Assembly (NCBI RefSeq): GCF_003131205.1
Contig: NZ_QFFY01000007.1
Span: forward strand, 124,001-188,000
Reading direction: 5' to 3'
Length of the DNA stretch: 64,000 nt
DNA from: Occallatibacter savannae
GTDB lineage: Bacteria > Acidobacteriota > Terriglobia > Terriglobales > Acidobacteriaceae
Of this stretch, positions 17,970 to 27,222 are shown piece after piece. Position 1 is the stretch's first letter, and each line of letters starts with the position of its first letter. A program made the position numbers and the translations under genes. The notes below the pieces were generated by a model. It made no database searches, was not told where the DNA came from, and saw only the letters and a list, made by a program, of their open reading frames with translations.

Positions 17970-18150
17970 GGTTTCCCATGTCTTCTGTTTTGGAAGACAT
18001 GGGAACCACAACCCTCGAGTCTCATCGGACGACTAGAACCTCACGTCCGACTATGGCCGCCCACCTCCGCCCCTTCCGCACTCGCCAACCAACCGCTGAC
18101 TTGCTAACTCGCTAACGCCGCGAAGCGGCGCTAACTTGCTGTTTTTGTCA
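17970..18150. repeat. Composite repeat C (family-A hairpin plus CTAACTTGCTAACTCGC module)
   Basis: The unit begins with a family-A hairpin (CCCATGTCTTC...GAAGACATGGG, 17970-18008). It continues with GTCTCATCGGACGACTA, then GACTTGCTAACTCGCTAACGCC, the hairpin CGCCGCGAAGCGGCG, and ends CTAACTTGCTG...TTTTTGTCA. The same order of modules occurs at 58764-58961 and, rearranged, at 63699-63980. A degenerate hairpin follows at 18169-18200. Confidence 0.8.
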
Positions 18151-18218
18151 CGCACAAAACCGGGATCCGGGTGCCCGTCCATCGTTGGGAACCAGGGCGA
18201 GATGCTTCCTCACATACA

Positions 18219-19661
18219 ATGTCTCTGCGCATGGACATTCTCAGCCGCAAATCCTCCATCGGCTTGCTCACCGTTCTCGCCGTCATCCTCGTCGCAATCA
18301 ACGCCATGGTCGCCTACCGCTCCGTTGCCGTTCTGGAGCACTCGCAATCCTGGGTCCAGCACACCTACCAGGTCATCGCCCAGGTAGAAATCATCATGGG
18401 CTCCGAGAAGGACGCGGAAACCGGCGAACGCGGCTTCCTGATCACAGGCGACCCTCGCTTCCTCGAGCCGTATTCCAATGCCGAGCGGGATCTGCCTGCT
18501 GAACTCGACGCCTTTCAGCAGCTCACGTCCGACAACGCCTCCCAGCAGTCGCGCCTCGCCCAACTGCGAAGCCATCTCGTGGTTCGCAATCAGCTCCTCG
18601 AGCACGCCATCAATCTCCGTCGCGGCGGCTCCTCCATGGCCCAGGCCGCCCTCGCCGTCACCGAGCAGGGCAAGGCCGAGATGGACATACTCCGCCGCAT
18701 CGGCAAAGAGATGCAGTCAGAGGAATACCGCCTCCTCACGGATCGCCTCGTTCAAGCCCGGCGTGCCGACATCCGCACCCGGATAACGGTCGCTGTCGCC
18801 ACCATCCTCGATCTCATCCTGCTCGTCATCATGTCCCGCTACCTCTACCGCGAGCGTGAACTCCGCTACAAAACCGAACTTCAGGCCACCGAGCTCCGTG
18901 AAGCCAACGAGCGCATCATCGCCTCTACCGCCGAGATCCACGAGCTCAACGAAACCCTCGAGTTGCGCGTCAAGCAGCGCACCTCAGAGCTCGAGGCCAC
19001 CAACCGCGAGCTTGAGGCGTTCTCCTACTCGGTCTCCCACGACCTTCGCGCTCCACTGCGCACCGTCGATGGCTTCAGCCTCGCGCTCGAAGAAGACTAC
19101 GCCGAAGCCGTCGACGCCGTCGGCAAAGACTACATCCGCCGCATCCGCGCAGGCGTTCAGCGCATGGGCCAGCTCATCGATGCTCTTCTCCAGCTCTCTC
19201 GAATCACCCGCGCCGAAGTCGAGACGTCTGAATTCGACCTCTCCGCCCTCGCCGATTCCGTCGCCTCCACTCTTGTTCAGGAAAACCCGGGCCGCCAGAT
19301 CGATTTCCGCATTGAGCCCGGTCTCACAGCCACCGGCGACCCGCGCCTCATCCGCGTCGCTCTCGAAAACCTCTTCGGCAACTCCGTCAAGTTCACGTCC
19401 CGCCTACCCTCGGCTCTGATCGAGTTCGGACGCGACCCAGCCCAGAACGCCTACTTCGTCCGCGACAATGGCGCTGGTTTCGACATGGCCTATGCTGACC
19501 GCCTCTTCTCCGCCTTCCATCGCCTTCATGGCGATAAAGACTTCAAAGGCTCCGGCATTGGCCTCGCCACCGTCTCCCGCATCATCCACCGCCACCACGG
19601 CAAGATCTGGGCTTACAGCGAGGTCGATCGTGGCGCTACCTTCTTCTTTTCGTTAGAATAA
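18219..19661 (+). CDS. Sensor histidine kinase with CHASE3 domain
   Basis: 480 aa from ATG 18219 (ATG 18231 also possible; neither has a strong Shine-Dalgarno). TM helix at residues ~15-33, then a CHASE3-type extracytoplasmic four-helix sensor with the hallmark ETGERGFLITGD, a second TM helix near ~190-210, and a coiled coil. The HisKA region is SYSVSHDLRAPLRTV (phospho-acceptor His), followed by a HATPase domain with N-box FGNSVKF, G1 DNGAGFD and G2 GSGIGL. Likely trans-phosphorylates the single-domain receiver encoded 5 bp downstream. The signal sensed is unknown. The arrangement resembles bacteriophytochrome/Rcp1-type kinase-receiver pairs. Confidence 0.9.
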   Translation: MSLRMDILSRKSSIGLLTVLAVILVAINAMVAYRSVAVLEHSQSWVQHTYQVIAQVEIIMGSEKDAETGERGFLITGDPRFLEPYSNAERDLPAELDAFQQLTSDNASQQSRLAQLRSHLVVRNQLLEHAINLRRGGSSMAQAALAVTEQGKAEMDILRRIGKEMQSEEYRLLTDRLVQARRADIRTRITVAVATILDLILLVIMSRYLYRERELRYKTELQATELREANERIIASTAEIHELNETLELRVKQRTSELEATNRELEAFSYSVSHDLRAPLRTVDGFSLALEEDYAEAVDAVGKDYIRRIRAGVQRMGQLIDALLQLSRITRAEVETSEFDLSALADSVASTLVQENPGRQIDFRIEPGLTATGDPRLIRVALENLFGNSVKFTSRLPSALIEFGRDPAQNAYFVRDNGAGFDMAYADRLFSAFHRLHGDKDFKGSGIGLATVSRIIHRHHGKIWAYSEVDRGATFFFSLE

Positions 19662-19666
19662 CCGCC

Positions 19667-20092
19667 ATGTCGACGACGCAGCGCTGCATCTTGCTTGTTG
19701 AGGACGATCCCGATCACGAACTCCTCACCATCCGGGCCCTTAAAAAGGCAAACATTGCTAACGATATTCACGTTGCCCGGGATGGTAGCGAAGCCGTCGA
19801 AACTCTGTTCGGGCCCGACGCTCTCAAGCCCCAGGTCATCCTCCTCGATCTCAAGCTCCCTAAACTTGACGGCCTCGAAGTCCTTCGCCGCATCCGCGAG
19901 ACAGACAGCACCCGCACCCTTCCCGTCGTCGTCCTCACCTCCTCCGACGAAGAGCGCGACGTCGTCCGCTCCTATCAGCTCGGCGTCAACAGCTACATCC
20001 GCAAGCCCGTCAACTTTACTGACTTTGCTGAAGCTACCCGGCAGCTTGGCATGTACTGGCTGGTCCTGAACGAATGTCCCCCGGCCAACTGA
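19667..20092 (+). CDS. Single-domain response regulator (CheY/Rcp1-like receiver)
   Basis: 141 aa, one receiver domain and no output domain. Acidic pocket EDD near residue 12, phospho-acceptor Asp in ILLDLKLP near residue 64, Thr/Ser in VLTSS near residue 93, and the conserved Lys in YIRKPVNF near residue 116. The long beta4-alpha4 region and YIRKPVNF ending match Rcp1-type regulators, which usually pair with a kinase just upstream. It starts 5 bp after the CHASE3 kinase and overlaps the next gene by 19 bp in another frame, so the three genes are very likely translated from one message. Confidence 0.92.
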   Translation: MSTTQRCILLVEDDPDHELLTIRALKKANIANDIHVARDGSEAVETLFGPDALKPQVILLDLKLPKLDGLEVLRRIRETDSTRTLPVVVLTSSDEERDVVRSYQLGVNSYIRKPVNFTDFAEATRQLGMYWLVLNECPPAN

Positions 20093-21636
20093 GCGCAACC
20101 CCACTGCACGTCCTCCTCGTTGAGGACAATCCCGAAGACGCGTTCCTCATCGAGCGACACCTGCGCCGCAACGGATTCCAGCCATCCATCAACCGCGTTG
20201 AGACGGCCGCGGAGATGCGCGTCCAGCTCGCCTCTGACGCGCTCCCCGACGTCATCCTCGCCGACTACAACCTCCCCAACTTCAGCGGCCCCGCTGCGCT
20301 CGCCCTCCTCAAAAGCACGCGCCTCGACATCCCCTTCATCATGCTCTCCGGCGCCGTCAGCGAAGAGACCGCGGTCTCCTCCATGCGCGCCGGCGCCGCC
20401 GACTACATCAGCAAACAGAACCTCGTGCGCCTTGTCCCCGCCATCGAACGCGAACTCAGTGAAGTCAGCAGCCGTCGCCGAGAGATGGCTGCCCAGCAGG
20501 CCCTGCTCGCCTCCGAGAGCCGCTTCGATCGCCTCGTCGCCGCCATGCCCCTCGGCCTCCTCATCTCCGACGCCGACCAGCGCATCGTCTACGCGAACAG
20601 CGCAATCGAAGCTATGCTTCAGTACGCCTCCGGCTCGCTGCGCAATCGCGAGAGCTCCCTGTCCGCTCTCTTCCCTGATTCCTCGCGCATCGTCTCCGCC
20701 CTTCAGGCTCAGCCTTCCGACCGTCACGACTCTCTCTTCGAATCCACTTGCAGTCTCGCTGACGGAAAACCCCTCGACGTCCTCGTTGCCCTCACTGTAC
20801 TCAACCCCGAAAAGCCTCTCGAAGATCGCCGCCTCGCTGTCTTCATCGCCGACATCACCATGCGCAAAAAGAGCGAGGAGATGCTCCGCCGCACTGAAAA
20901 GCTCGCCGTCGCGGGACGCCTCGCCGCCGTCATCGCCCACGAGGTCAACAACCCCCTCGAAGCCATCACCAACTGCCTTTATCTTCTCGAGCACTGCGAG
21001 CTCTCCGACGACGCGCGCAAATTCCTCGTCACCGCTCAGTCCGAGCTCTCGCGTATCTCTCAAATCACGGTTCAGACTCTTCGCTTCCACCGCTCCTCCA
21101 CGCACGCTCGTTCCACTGACCTGCACGAGTTGATCGACACCGTCCTCGCCGTGCTCTCTTCACGCTTCGGCAAGCACGAGGTCGAGGTTGAGAAACACTT
21201 CGGCGACATCCCGCGCCTCATCATTCACGATGGCGAAGTCCGCCATCTCATCACCAACCTCCTTGCCAACTCGCTCGATGCCATGCCCCGCGGCGGTCGC
21301 ATCGTCATTCGTACCCGCCGCGCCATCGACCCCGTCTCGAAACTGGAAGGCGCCCGGCTCACCATCGCCGACACCGGCACCGGGATGAGCGGCGAAACCC
21401 AGAGCCGCCTCTTCGAGCCCTTCTACTCCACCAAAGGAATCACCGGTACCGGCCTCGGCCTCTGGATCTGCCGCGGCATCGTTGAAAAGCACGGCGGCAC
21501 CATCCGCTTCAACAGCCGCGAAGCCTCTCCCCACCGCTCCGCCGGCACCGTCTGCACAGTCTTCCTCCCCACCGAAACCCCCGCCGACGCCCCCACCTCC
21601 AGTTCCTTCGACCTCTCCATGGCCCGCCTCGGCTGA
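20074..21636 (+). CDS. Hybrid receiver-PAS-histidine kinase
   Basis: 520 aa. N-terminal receiver (residues ~10-130: VEDNPEDA acidic pair, Asp in ILADYNLP, Ser in MLSGAVSEE, Lys in YISKQNL), PAS domain (~150-265), then HisKA with AAVIAHEVNNPLEAI (phospho-acceptor His) and HATPase with N-box LLANSLDAM, G1 DTGTGM and G2 GTGLGL. A receiver at the front and a kinase behind suggest that phosphorylation from the upstream kinase sets the activity of this one. Overlaps the previous gene by 19 bp. Its last codons (TSSSFDLSMARLG) reappear as a decayed copy at 25985-26059, beyond the next TonB receptor. Confidence 0.9.
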   Translation: MSPGQLSATPLHVLLVEDNPEDAFLIERHLRRNGFQPSINRVETAAEMRVQLASDALPDVILADYNLPNFSGPAALALLKSTRLDIPFIMLSGAVSEETAVSSMRAGAADYISKQNLVRLVPAIERELSEVSSRRREMAAQQALLASESRFDRLVAAMPLGLLISDADQRIVYANSAIEAMLQYASGSLRNRESSLSALFPDSSRIVSALQAQPSDRHDSLFESTCSLADGKPLDVLVALTVLNPEKPLEDRRLAVFIADITMRKKSEEMLRRTEKLAVAGRLAAVIAHEVNNPLEAITNCLYLLEHCELSDDARKFLVTAQSELSRISQITVQTLRFHRSSTHARSTDLHELIDTVLAVLSSRFGKHEVEVEKHFGDIPRLIIHDGEVRHLITNLLANSLDAMPRGGRIVIRTRRAIDPVSKLEGARLTIADTGTGMSGETQSRLFEPFYSTKGITGTGLGLWICRGIVEKHGGTIRFNSREASPHRSAGTVCTVFLPTETPADAPTSSSFDLSMARLG

Positions 21637-22176
21637 GGCGACAACAAATTTCGAGAAGGTAGCTCGGCAGCTCCGTTGCAGGACAAACTGATTCGGTAAA
21701 CTTCCCCGCTTGAATGGCAGATTCCGCGCGAACATTCCTTTGTGATTGCAGTCACTGACCCCTCCACGCCTCAGTAGCACCATCTCCGGATATTTGGGGT
21801 TGCGTATTTAATCGCGTTTGTTTCGCGACGCGGCACACAGCCCATTCGCTGTTCTGAACCCGTTCCTACCCTTGGAAACGGAACAGGACATGAGTGCGAC
21901 TTGGTCGAGAGGAAAGCAGAAGCCTCAGAGCATTGCTCCACTCCGAACCTCACCGACCTTAAACATCGATAGCAACTACTGAGGGCTAGCGTGCCTCAGC
22001 CTCTTCAGCCATTCACGGTCCAGGTCTGGTTTGTCGTGCCGCGCATTCGTGCGCAGTGAACACAGGCTTGTTCCGGATGGCGTAGACCCGGTCTAGATGG
22101 TTTTATCTCGCTCAGTTTGCCAAACCTTGGAAGTTGTTTTGGCGTTGAGAATCCTCATTGCCAGACAGGAGAGCGT
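21637..22176. other. 540-bp gap, no gene seen
   Basis: Less C-rich at wobble-like positions and free of the usual hairpin repeats. No frame shows start, Shine-Dalgarno and protein-like composition together. It probably holds the promoter and long leader of the TonB receptor that follows. Just after the kinase stop, AAATTTCGAGAAGG resembles the first codons of the gene at 26170 (NFEK); this could be chance. Confidence 0.4.
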
Positions 22177-25100
22177 ATGAGAAAAGCAGTCCTTAGGGCG
22201 GTAATGCCAATCGCGCTACTCTGCTTCGGTCTGTTCCTCGTTAACTCGGCCAGAGCACAAGCAGTTTATGGATCAATCTTCGGTACCGTCACGGATGCCA
22301 CCGGCGCAGTGATTCCGAACGCGCTGATAACGGTGAATAACGTCGCGAAAGGCACAACGGTGACGGTTACATCAAATGCCTCCGGCGACTACTCGGTGCC
22401 TCACTTGATCCCCGACGTCTATGACCTTGTAGCCACCGCTACTGGGTTCAAAAAATTCGAGACCAAGGGTATTCGGGTGCTGGCGGATACCGCACCGCGC
22501 ATCGATCCAACACTTGAGGTGGGAGCAGAGACCTCTTCGGTAACAGTCAGCGCAGAACAGCAAGCTCTGCTAAAAACAGATCGCGCCGATGTTGCGACAG
22601 TTCTCAACCAGCAGCAAATCTCGAGCCTTCCGGTGGGCGATCAAAATTTCACCAACCTGCAACTGCTTCTGCCGGGCGCGCAGCCTCTTGGCTGGTCCCA
22701 TGCCGCAAACGAGAATCCGCAGGGCTCGAAGCAAATCATGGTGAACGGTCAGGCGTTCGCCGGTACCGGATTCGAGCTTGATGGCACGGACAATCAGGAT
22801 CCAATCCTGGGGATCATCGTCATCAACCCCACAATGGACATGGTTACCCAGACGAAGATCACGACGCAGAACTTCGACGCGGAATTCGGCAAAGCGGTAT
22901 CTGCTGTTGTCACGGCTCAGACCCGCTCCGGGACGAACGAATTCCACGGCAGTGCATATGATTTCCGGACGAGCAACGCGAACCTCGCGCGAGATCCCTT
23001 CAGCCAGTATTCGAACGAGTGGGCTAGAGCTCATGGACTTCCGAATTCGATCCCTCCAGGACTCAAGAATCGATTCGGAGGCACGATCGGGGGACCCATC
23101 CTTCGCGAGAAAGCGTTCTTCTTCTTCAATTACGAAGGGCAACGGCAAAAGGTAGGCACTGCCGCCTCAGACACATTGCCCACGCGCCTGCTTACTGAAA
23201 CCGCACTGGGCAAACAGATCGGACCTGGCATCAGTGGGACCAACACTGTCAAGGGCGCCGACTTCAGCGAATATGCCAAGCAGTTTGGTGCCAACGGAAT
23301 TATCTATGACACCTCTGGTCCTACTCCTGTTCCTTTCCCGGACAATGTGGTCCCGCTCGCTCGACTTTCTGCCCCCGCGCTCAAACTCATCGGAATGCTC
23401 GAGCCGTATACCACCGGCATCACTTTGGGAGGTGCCGGACTCCAGAATGGCCTGGACTACAACTACAGCACGGGCGGCACTGGCGTGTTCAACAGCAATC
23501 AATGGACAGTGCGCGGCGATTACAACATCAATCCGGAGATGCACGCTTTCGGACGCTTCTCGCGGTTCACAGACATCCTCACTGGAAAAGTGATGTTTGG
23601 TGATGCGGGCGGCCCCGGGTTCGGCATCAACAACTACGGGGGTACATCCAAGGGCGCGAACGACAGTCTCGCGTCCGGCATGGATATCGCAATCAACCCG
23701 AAACTGCTTACGGATTTCCGCCTGGCTTATTACCGGTACAACATCCGTACTTCGAAGTACGACCAAAATGTGAAGTTCGCCGAGCAGCTGGGCATTCCCG
23801 GGATGAATACTGCGAACCAATTCACCTGGGGAGCGCCCGAGTTCCAAATCAACGGAGTTCCGGGAGCGAAAGGGAATGACGCCACTGGTGGAAGTTCAGG
23901 ATTTCTCTACGGTGGCGGCCTTGGCATCAATCGCTGCAACTGCCCGCTGACCGAGCGCGAGGATCAATACCAGATCGTCAATAATTGGACCAAAATGCTT
24001 GGCAGCCACTCGTTGAAGTTTGGAGCTGATTTGCGATACGCGCGAAACCTCCGCGTACCTTCGGATACTAACCGGACTGGCGTGATCTCTTTCTCAAGCA
24101 ACGCGACATCTAAGCCGGGGAATACGGCAGGTGCGGGTGGTCTTGGAATCGCCTCATTCATGCTGGGAATGCCGACTTATTACGGCCGGTACGTGTCCAC
24201 CTCCACAAACGCCAAGGAATTCCAGAAGCGAACCTTCTTCTACGGTCAGGACACGTGGCGCGCAACCCACAACCTGACGCTCAACCTCGGATTACGTTGG
24301 GAGATTTATTTCCCAGAGGTTGTTAATGCGAAGAGCAATGGCTCACTTCTGAATCTTGAGGATGGCTATCTACACATCGCCGGTGTCGGTCAAAACGCGA
24401 CCAACATGGGCTGGAAGGGGAATAAGAAAAATCTGGCGCCTCGCGTCGGTCTGACATACCAGCTCGGTCCCAAGACAGTTCTTCGGGCAGGGTACGGGCG
24501 AAGTTTCGACATCGGCATCTTCGGGTCGATCTTCGGGCACGTGGTCACGCAGAATCTACCCGTTCTTGCAAACCAGAACATCAATCAGGCGTCGACCACA
24601 TCCAGGGTCTTCGATCTTGCATTAGGACCCCCGGCGCCAACTCCGGTAACTGTACCCTCAAATGGCCTCTTGCCAAATCCTGGCTCTTTGGTTCAATCGA
24701 GGGCTCGTCCAAATCCGCTCAGGTTCCCGACCATCGATGCCTGGAACCTCGCGATTCAGCATGCGGTGACCAACTCACTGACCCTAACCGCCGCATACGT
24801 CGGAAACAAGGGTACTCATAACCTTGGCGATGGAAGTGGTAATGCGGGCAATCCGAATTCCGCTGCAATCACCTTGCCTGGAGCGCTCAGCACGACGGGC
24901 AAGACATTGCACTGGGACCCAAGCGTGACAGGATCCACGCCTTCGGCGAACGGGGGAACCGGAGTTTACAACCTGTTGCGACGTTACTACGGGTCGTCCC
25001 TGGCGGCTTGTCGGGATAGTAACTACGCAACTCCTTCGGGAGTTCTTGCCGGCCAATGCGGATGGACGAACGACATTACCTACTACTCACTCGATGCAAA

Positions 25101-25881
25101 CACCAACTTCAATGCTCTGCAGGTGACACTTGATCAGCAAGTGTGGAAGGGGCTTGCCTACTCCGCGAACTATCAACGGGCAAGTGCATTTGCGGACAAC
25201 AGCAACGGCGGCTACTACACGTGGAATAAGCGGGTTGAGCATGGTCGCGACAGCAACGTACGCCTCCAGCAGCTTACGTGGTACGGCAGCTACGACCTCC
25301 CATTCGGGCGAGGCAAGCAATTCGGCGCCGGGATGAACAAAGCAGCTGACCTGCTGATTGGCGGCTACCAATTGAGCAGCACGTGGAATTGGGCCGGCGG
25401 CTTGCCCTTCACATTAGGCTACAGCGAGGCCTCCACTAACGTGCCCGGCAGTGCGCCAAGCTATCCAAGCTATGCAGGGTCCGGGAAAATGAAAACCAAG
25501 CTGACGGGGTTCAATGTAACGGGTGGCACCGGAAACCGCCAGTTCTACACCCAGCAGACAAAGAACCTGCTCAATGATCCGGGAACCGGGGTTTTCAAGA
25601 ACCCGGGCCTGGATACGATCGGCAACGTTGGCCGAAACACCTATTTCGGACCGCGCTTCTTCACCGCTTCTATGGCGTTGAGCAAGGCCTTCCCAATCTG
25701 GGAGCGGGTCTCGACAAAGTTCCGCGTCGACGCATTTAACGTGTTCAACCACATCAACCCTGGGAATCCCAGCGGCAACATCGAATCGAATGGCACGATC
25801 GGCGGCGAGGCCAATGGCTGCTTCCCCAGCGGAGCCTGCGGGCCTCGACAACTTGAACTCTCTCTTCGCGTAGACTTTTAA
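22177..25881 (+). CDS. TonB-dependent receptor 2, Oar-like, with carboxypeptidase-regulatory-like domain
   Basis: 1234 aa from the ATG with CAGGAGAG five bases upstream; the frame is open back to 22117 but that start has no such signal. Signal peptide MRKAVLRAVMPIALLC, cleavage after ARA, then the CarboxypepD_reg domain (SIFGTVTDATGAVIPNALITV), a plug (QQISSLPVGDQNFTNL, DGTDNQDP) and a long beta-barrel ending LELSLRVDF. Outer-membrane importer of an unknown large ligand. Codon choice is noticeably more mixed than in its neighbours, which nearly always end codons in C. Flanked by the kinase gene and a duplicated fragment of its 3' end, suggesting arrival by recombination. Confidence 0.92.
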   Translation: MRKAVLRAVMPIALLCFGLFLVNSARAQAVYGSIFGTVTDATGAVIPNALITVNNVAKGTTVTVTSNASGDYSVPHLIPDVYDLVATATGFKKFETKGIRVLADTAPRIDPTLEVGAETSSVTVSAEQQALLKTDRADVATVLNQQQISSLPVGDQNFTNLQLLLPGAQPLGWSHAANENPQGSKQIMVNGQAFAGTGFELDGTDNQDPILGIIVINPTMDMVTQTKITTQNFDAEFGKAVSAVVTAQTRSGTNEFHGSAYDFRTSNANLARDPFSQYSNEWARAHGLPNSIPPGLKNRFGGTIGGPILREKAFFFFNYEGQRQKVGTAASDTLPTRLLTETALGKQIGPGISGTNTVKGADFSEYAKQFGANGIIYDTSGPTPVPFPDNVVPLARLSAPALKLIGMLEPYTTGITLGGAGLQNGLDYNYSTGGTGVFNSNQWTVRGDYNINPEMHAFGRFSRFTDILTGKVMFGDAGGPGFGINNYGGTSKGANDSLASGMDIAINPKLLTDFRLAYYRYNIRTSKYDQNVKFAEQLGIPGMNTANQFTWGAPEFQINGVPGAKGNDATGGSSGFLYGGGLGINRCNCPLTEREDQYQIVNNWTKMLGSHSLKFGADLRYARNLRVPSDTNRTGVISFSSNATSKPGNTAGAGGLGIASFMLGMPTYYGRYVSTSTNAKEFQKRTFFYGQDTWRATHNLTLNLGLRWEIYFPEVVNAKSNGSLLNLEDGYLHIAGVGQNATNMGWKGNKKNLAPRVGLTYQLGPKTVLRAGYGRSFDIGIFGSIFGHVVTQNLPVLANQNINQASTTSRVFDLALGPPAPTPVTVPSNGLLPNPGSLVQSRARPNPLRFPTIDAWNLAIQHAVTNSLTLTAAYVGNKGTHNLGDGSGNAGNPNSAAITLPGALSTTGKTLHWDPSVTGSTPSANGGTGVYNLLRRYYGSSLAACRDSNYATPSGVLAGQCGWTNDITYYSLDANTNFNALQVTLDQQVWKGLAYSANYQRASAFADNSNGGYYTWNKRVEHGRDSNVRLQQLTWYGSYDLPFGRGKQFGAGMNKAADLLIGGYQLSSTWNWAGGLPFTLGYSEASTNVPGSAPSYPSYAGSGKMKTKLTGFNVTGGTGNRQFYTQQTKNLLNDPGTGVFKNPGLDTIGNVGRNTYFGPRFFTASMALSKAFPIWERVSTKFRVDAFNVFNHINPGNPSGNIESNGTIGGEANGCFPSGACGPRQLELSLRVDF

Positions 25882-25892
25882 AGCCGAAGAGA

Positions 25893-25944
25893 CGGCAGGT
25901 CCACTAGGAGAATCCGGCGTCGGCTCCGGATTCTCCTTCCTGCC
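25893..25944 (+). terminator. Long hairpin after TonB receptor 2
   Basis: Perfect 11-bp stem GGAGAATCCGG (25907-25917) with CCGGATTCTCC (25926-25936), extended by outer GGCAGG/CCTGCC. It starts 12 bp after the stop. Only a short, T-poor tail follows, so it may be a weak terminator or an mRNA-stabilising hairpin. Confidence 0.55.
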
Positions 25945-25984
25945 GACTAACCAAAGCCCCACTACATCCCTCACCCGAAACCTT

Positions 25985-26059
25985 CTGCACACCGTCTTCC
26001 TTCCCAGCGCCCCACCACCTCCAGTTCCTTCGACCTCGCCATGGCCCACCTCGGCTAGT
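25985..26059 (+). pseudogene. Remnant of the 3' end of a receiver-kinase gene
   Basis: About 75 bp closely match the last codons of the hybrid kinase (21555-21636), with a deletion of roughly 10 bp. The decoded tail is TSSSFDLAMAHLG-stop against TSSSFDLSMARLG-stop in the intact gene. No other kinase sequence is present. The fragment lies on the far side of TonB receptor 2, in the same orientation. Confidence 0.75.
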
Positions 26060-26107
26060 TTCCAACCTCGACAGCTCGATTTCACCTCCGAAGTAACTAC
26101 CTATCCA

Positions 26108-26146
26108 GCTAAGAGCTAAAGGCTGAGAGCTAACAGCTGGGGCTCC
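26108..26146. repeat. GAGCTAA-AGCTGA short tandem repeat
   Basis: Imperfect repeats of GAGCTAAAGGCT/GAGCTAACAGCT. Similar runs occur at 45560-45592 and 62442-62478, each near a gene boundary. Confidence 0.6.
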
Positions 26147-26169
26147 CTGTGCTACCCTTCTGACCAATT

Positions 26170-27183
26170 GTGGCTAATTTCGAAAAAGCGCCCGTCGAGG
26201 TCCAGGAGATCCTATCCAAGCCCATTCAGCAGCTCGGTCTGAAGCTGGAGGGCTCCCCCCTCGAGCGCTTCGTCCAGCAGCTCTACCAGGAACTCGAAGC
26301 CAAGGGCCTGAACAAATTCCGTCCCAAGTGCTACCTCACCGATGAGTGGGGCTGCCCCAACATGGAGCCCGTCATCGGCATCCCCTTCTACCTCGCCGAT
26401 CCCAAGCTCCAGCGCCTCGAGTCCGCCATGAACGACATCGAAGACGCGCGCCAGATCATGATGTACCTCCGCCACGAAGCCGGCCACGCCTTCAACTACG
26501 CCTACGAGCTCTTCAAGACCGAAGAATGGCGCGCCTGCTTCGGCCCGTTCCGCCGTCCCTATCGCGACAACTACAAGCCCGTTCCCTTCTCGCGCCAGTT
26601 CGTCCGCCACATGGAAGGCTGGTATGCGCAGAAACATCCCGACGAAGACTTCGCCGAAACCTTCGCTGTCTGGCTGACGCCGCGTTCCAACTGGCGTCAG
26701 CGCTACAAGGGCTGGGGCGCGATGAAGAAGCTTCTCTACATGGATCGCATCGGCCGCAAATTCCGCGACACCGATCCCACCGTCGCGCACGGTGACACCG
26801 ACATCACGGTCGATGAAATGTCCGTCACCGTGGGCGAGTTTTACGAGCGCGCGCTCGATCAGCAGCTCTCGCCCGGCGATCTTCCGCTCGACACCGATCT
26901 CCGCGACATCTTCAACGTCTCGCGCCGCCGCAGAAAAAACGTCCGGCCCGCCGCCGATCTGCTTCGCGAAAATCGCAAGACCCTCATCGACAAGGTGAAT
27001 TACTGGACAGGCGTCCAGCGTCCCCTTGTGAAAAAACTGGTTGAAACCATCGAAGCGAAAGTCAGTGAACTCAACCTGCGCGCCGACATAAAATGTGAAA
27101 GAGAATACCTGACTGAAATCACCGCCTACGCAACAGCGCTGGCGATGAACTACATCACTCGAGGCAAATTCATCCAGCCTTGA
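26170..27183 (+). CDS. Putative zinc-binding metallopeptidase (HEAGH zincin)
   Basis: 337 aa from a GTG start with no clear Shine-Dalgarno. The zincin motif is H102-E103-A-G-H106, with E163 in HPDEDFAETFAVWL as a likely third zinc ligand or catalytic helper, and a Tyr/Trp-rich stretch between. It resembles the 'putative zinc-binding metallopeptidase' families common in acidobacteria and proteobacteria. No signal peptide is visible, so it is probably cytosolic. The C-terminal half (~200-337) is helical and basic. It lies 39 bp before an ATP-grasp ligase gene, and the pair likely forms an operon. Substrate unknown. Confidence 0.75.
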   Translation: MANFEKAPVEVQEILSKPIQQLGLKLEGSPLERFVQQLYQELEAKGLNKFRPKCYLTDEWGCPNMEPVIGIPFYLADPKLQRLESAMNDIEDARQIMMYLRHEAGHAFNYAYELFKTEEWRACFGPFRRPYRDNYKPVPFSRQFVRHMEGWYAQKHPDEDFAETFAVWLTPRSNWRQRYKGWGAMKKLLYMDRIGRKFRDTDPTVAHGDTDITVDEMSVTVGEFYERALDQQLSPGDLPLDTDLRDIFNVSRRRRKNVRPAADLLRENRKTLIDKVNYWTGVQRPLVKKLVETIEAKVSELNLRADIKCEREYLTEITAYATALAMNYITRGKFIQP

Positions 27184-27222
27184 TTGACGGCTAACGATGA
27201 ACGAGAAAGATGTTGAGGCAAC

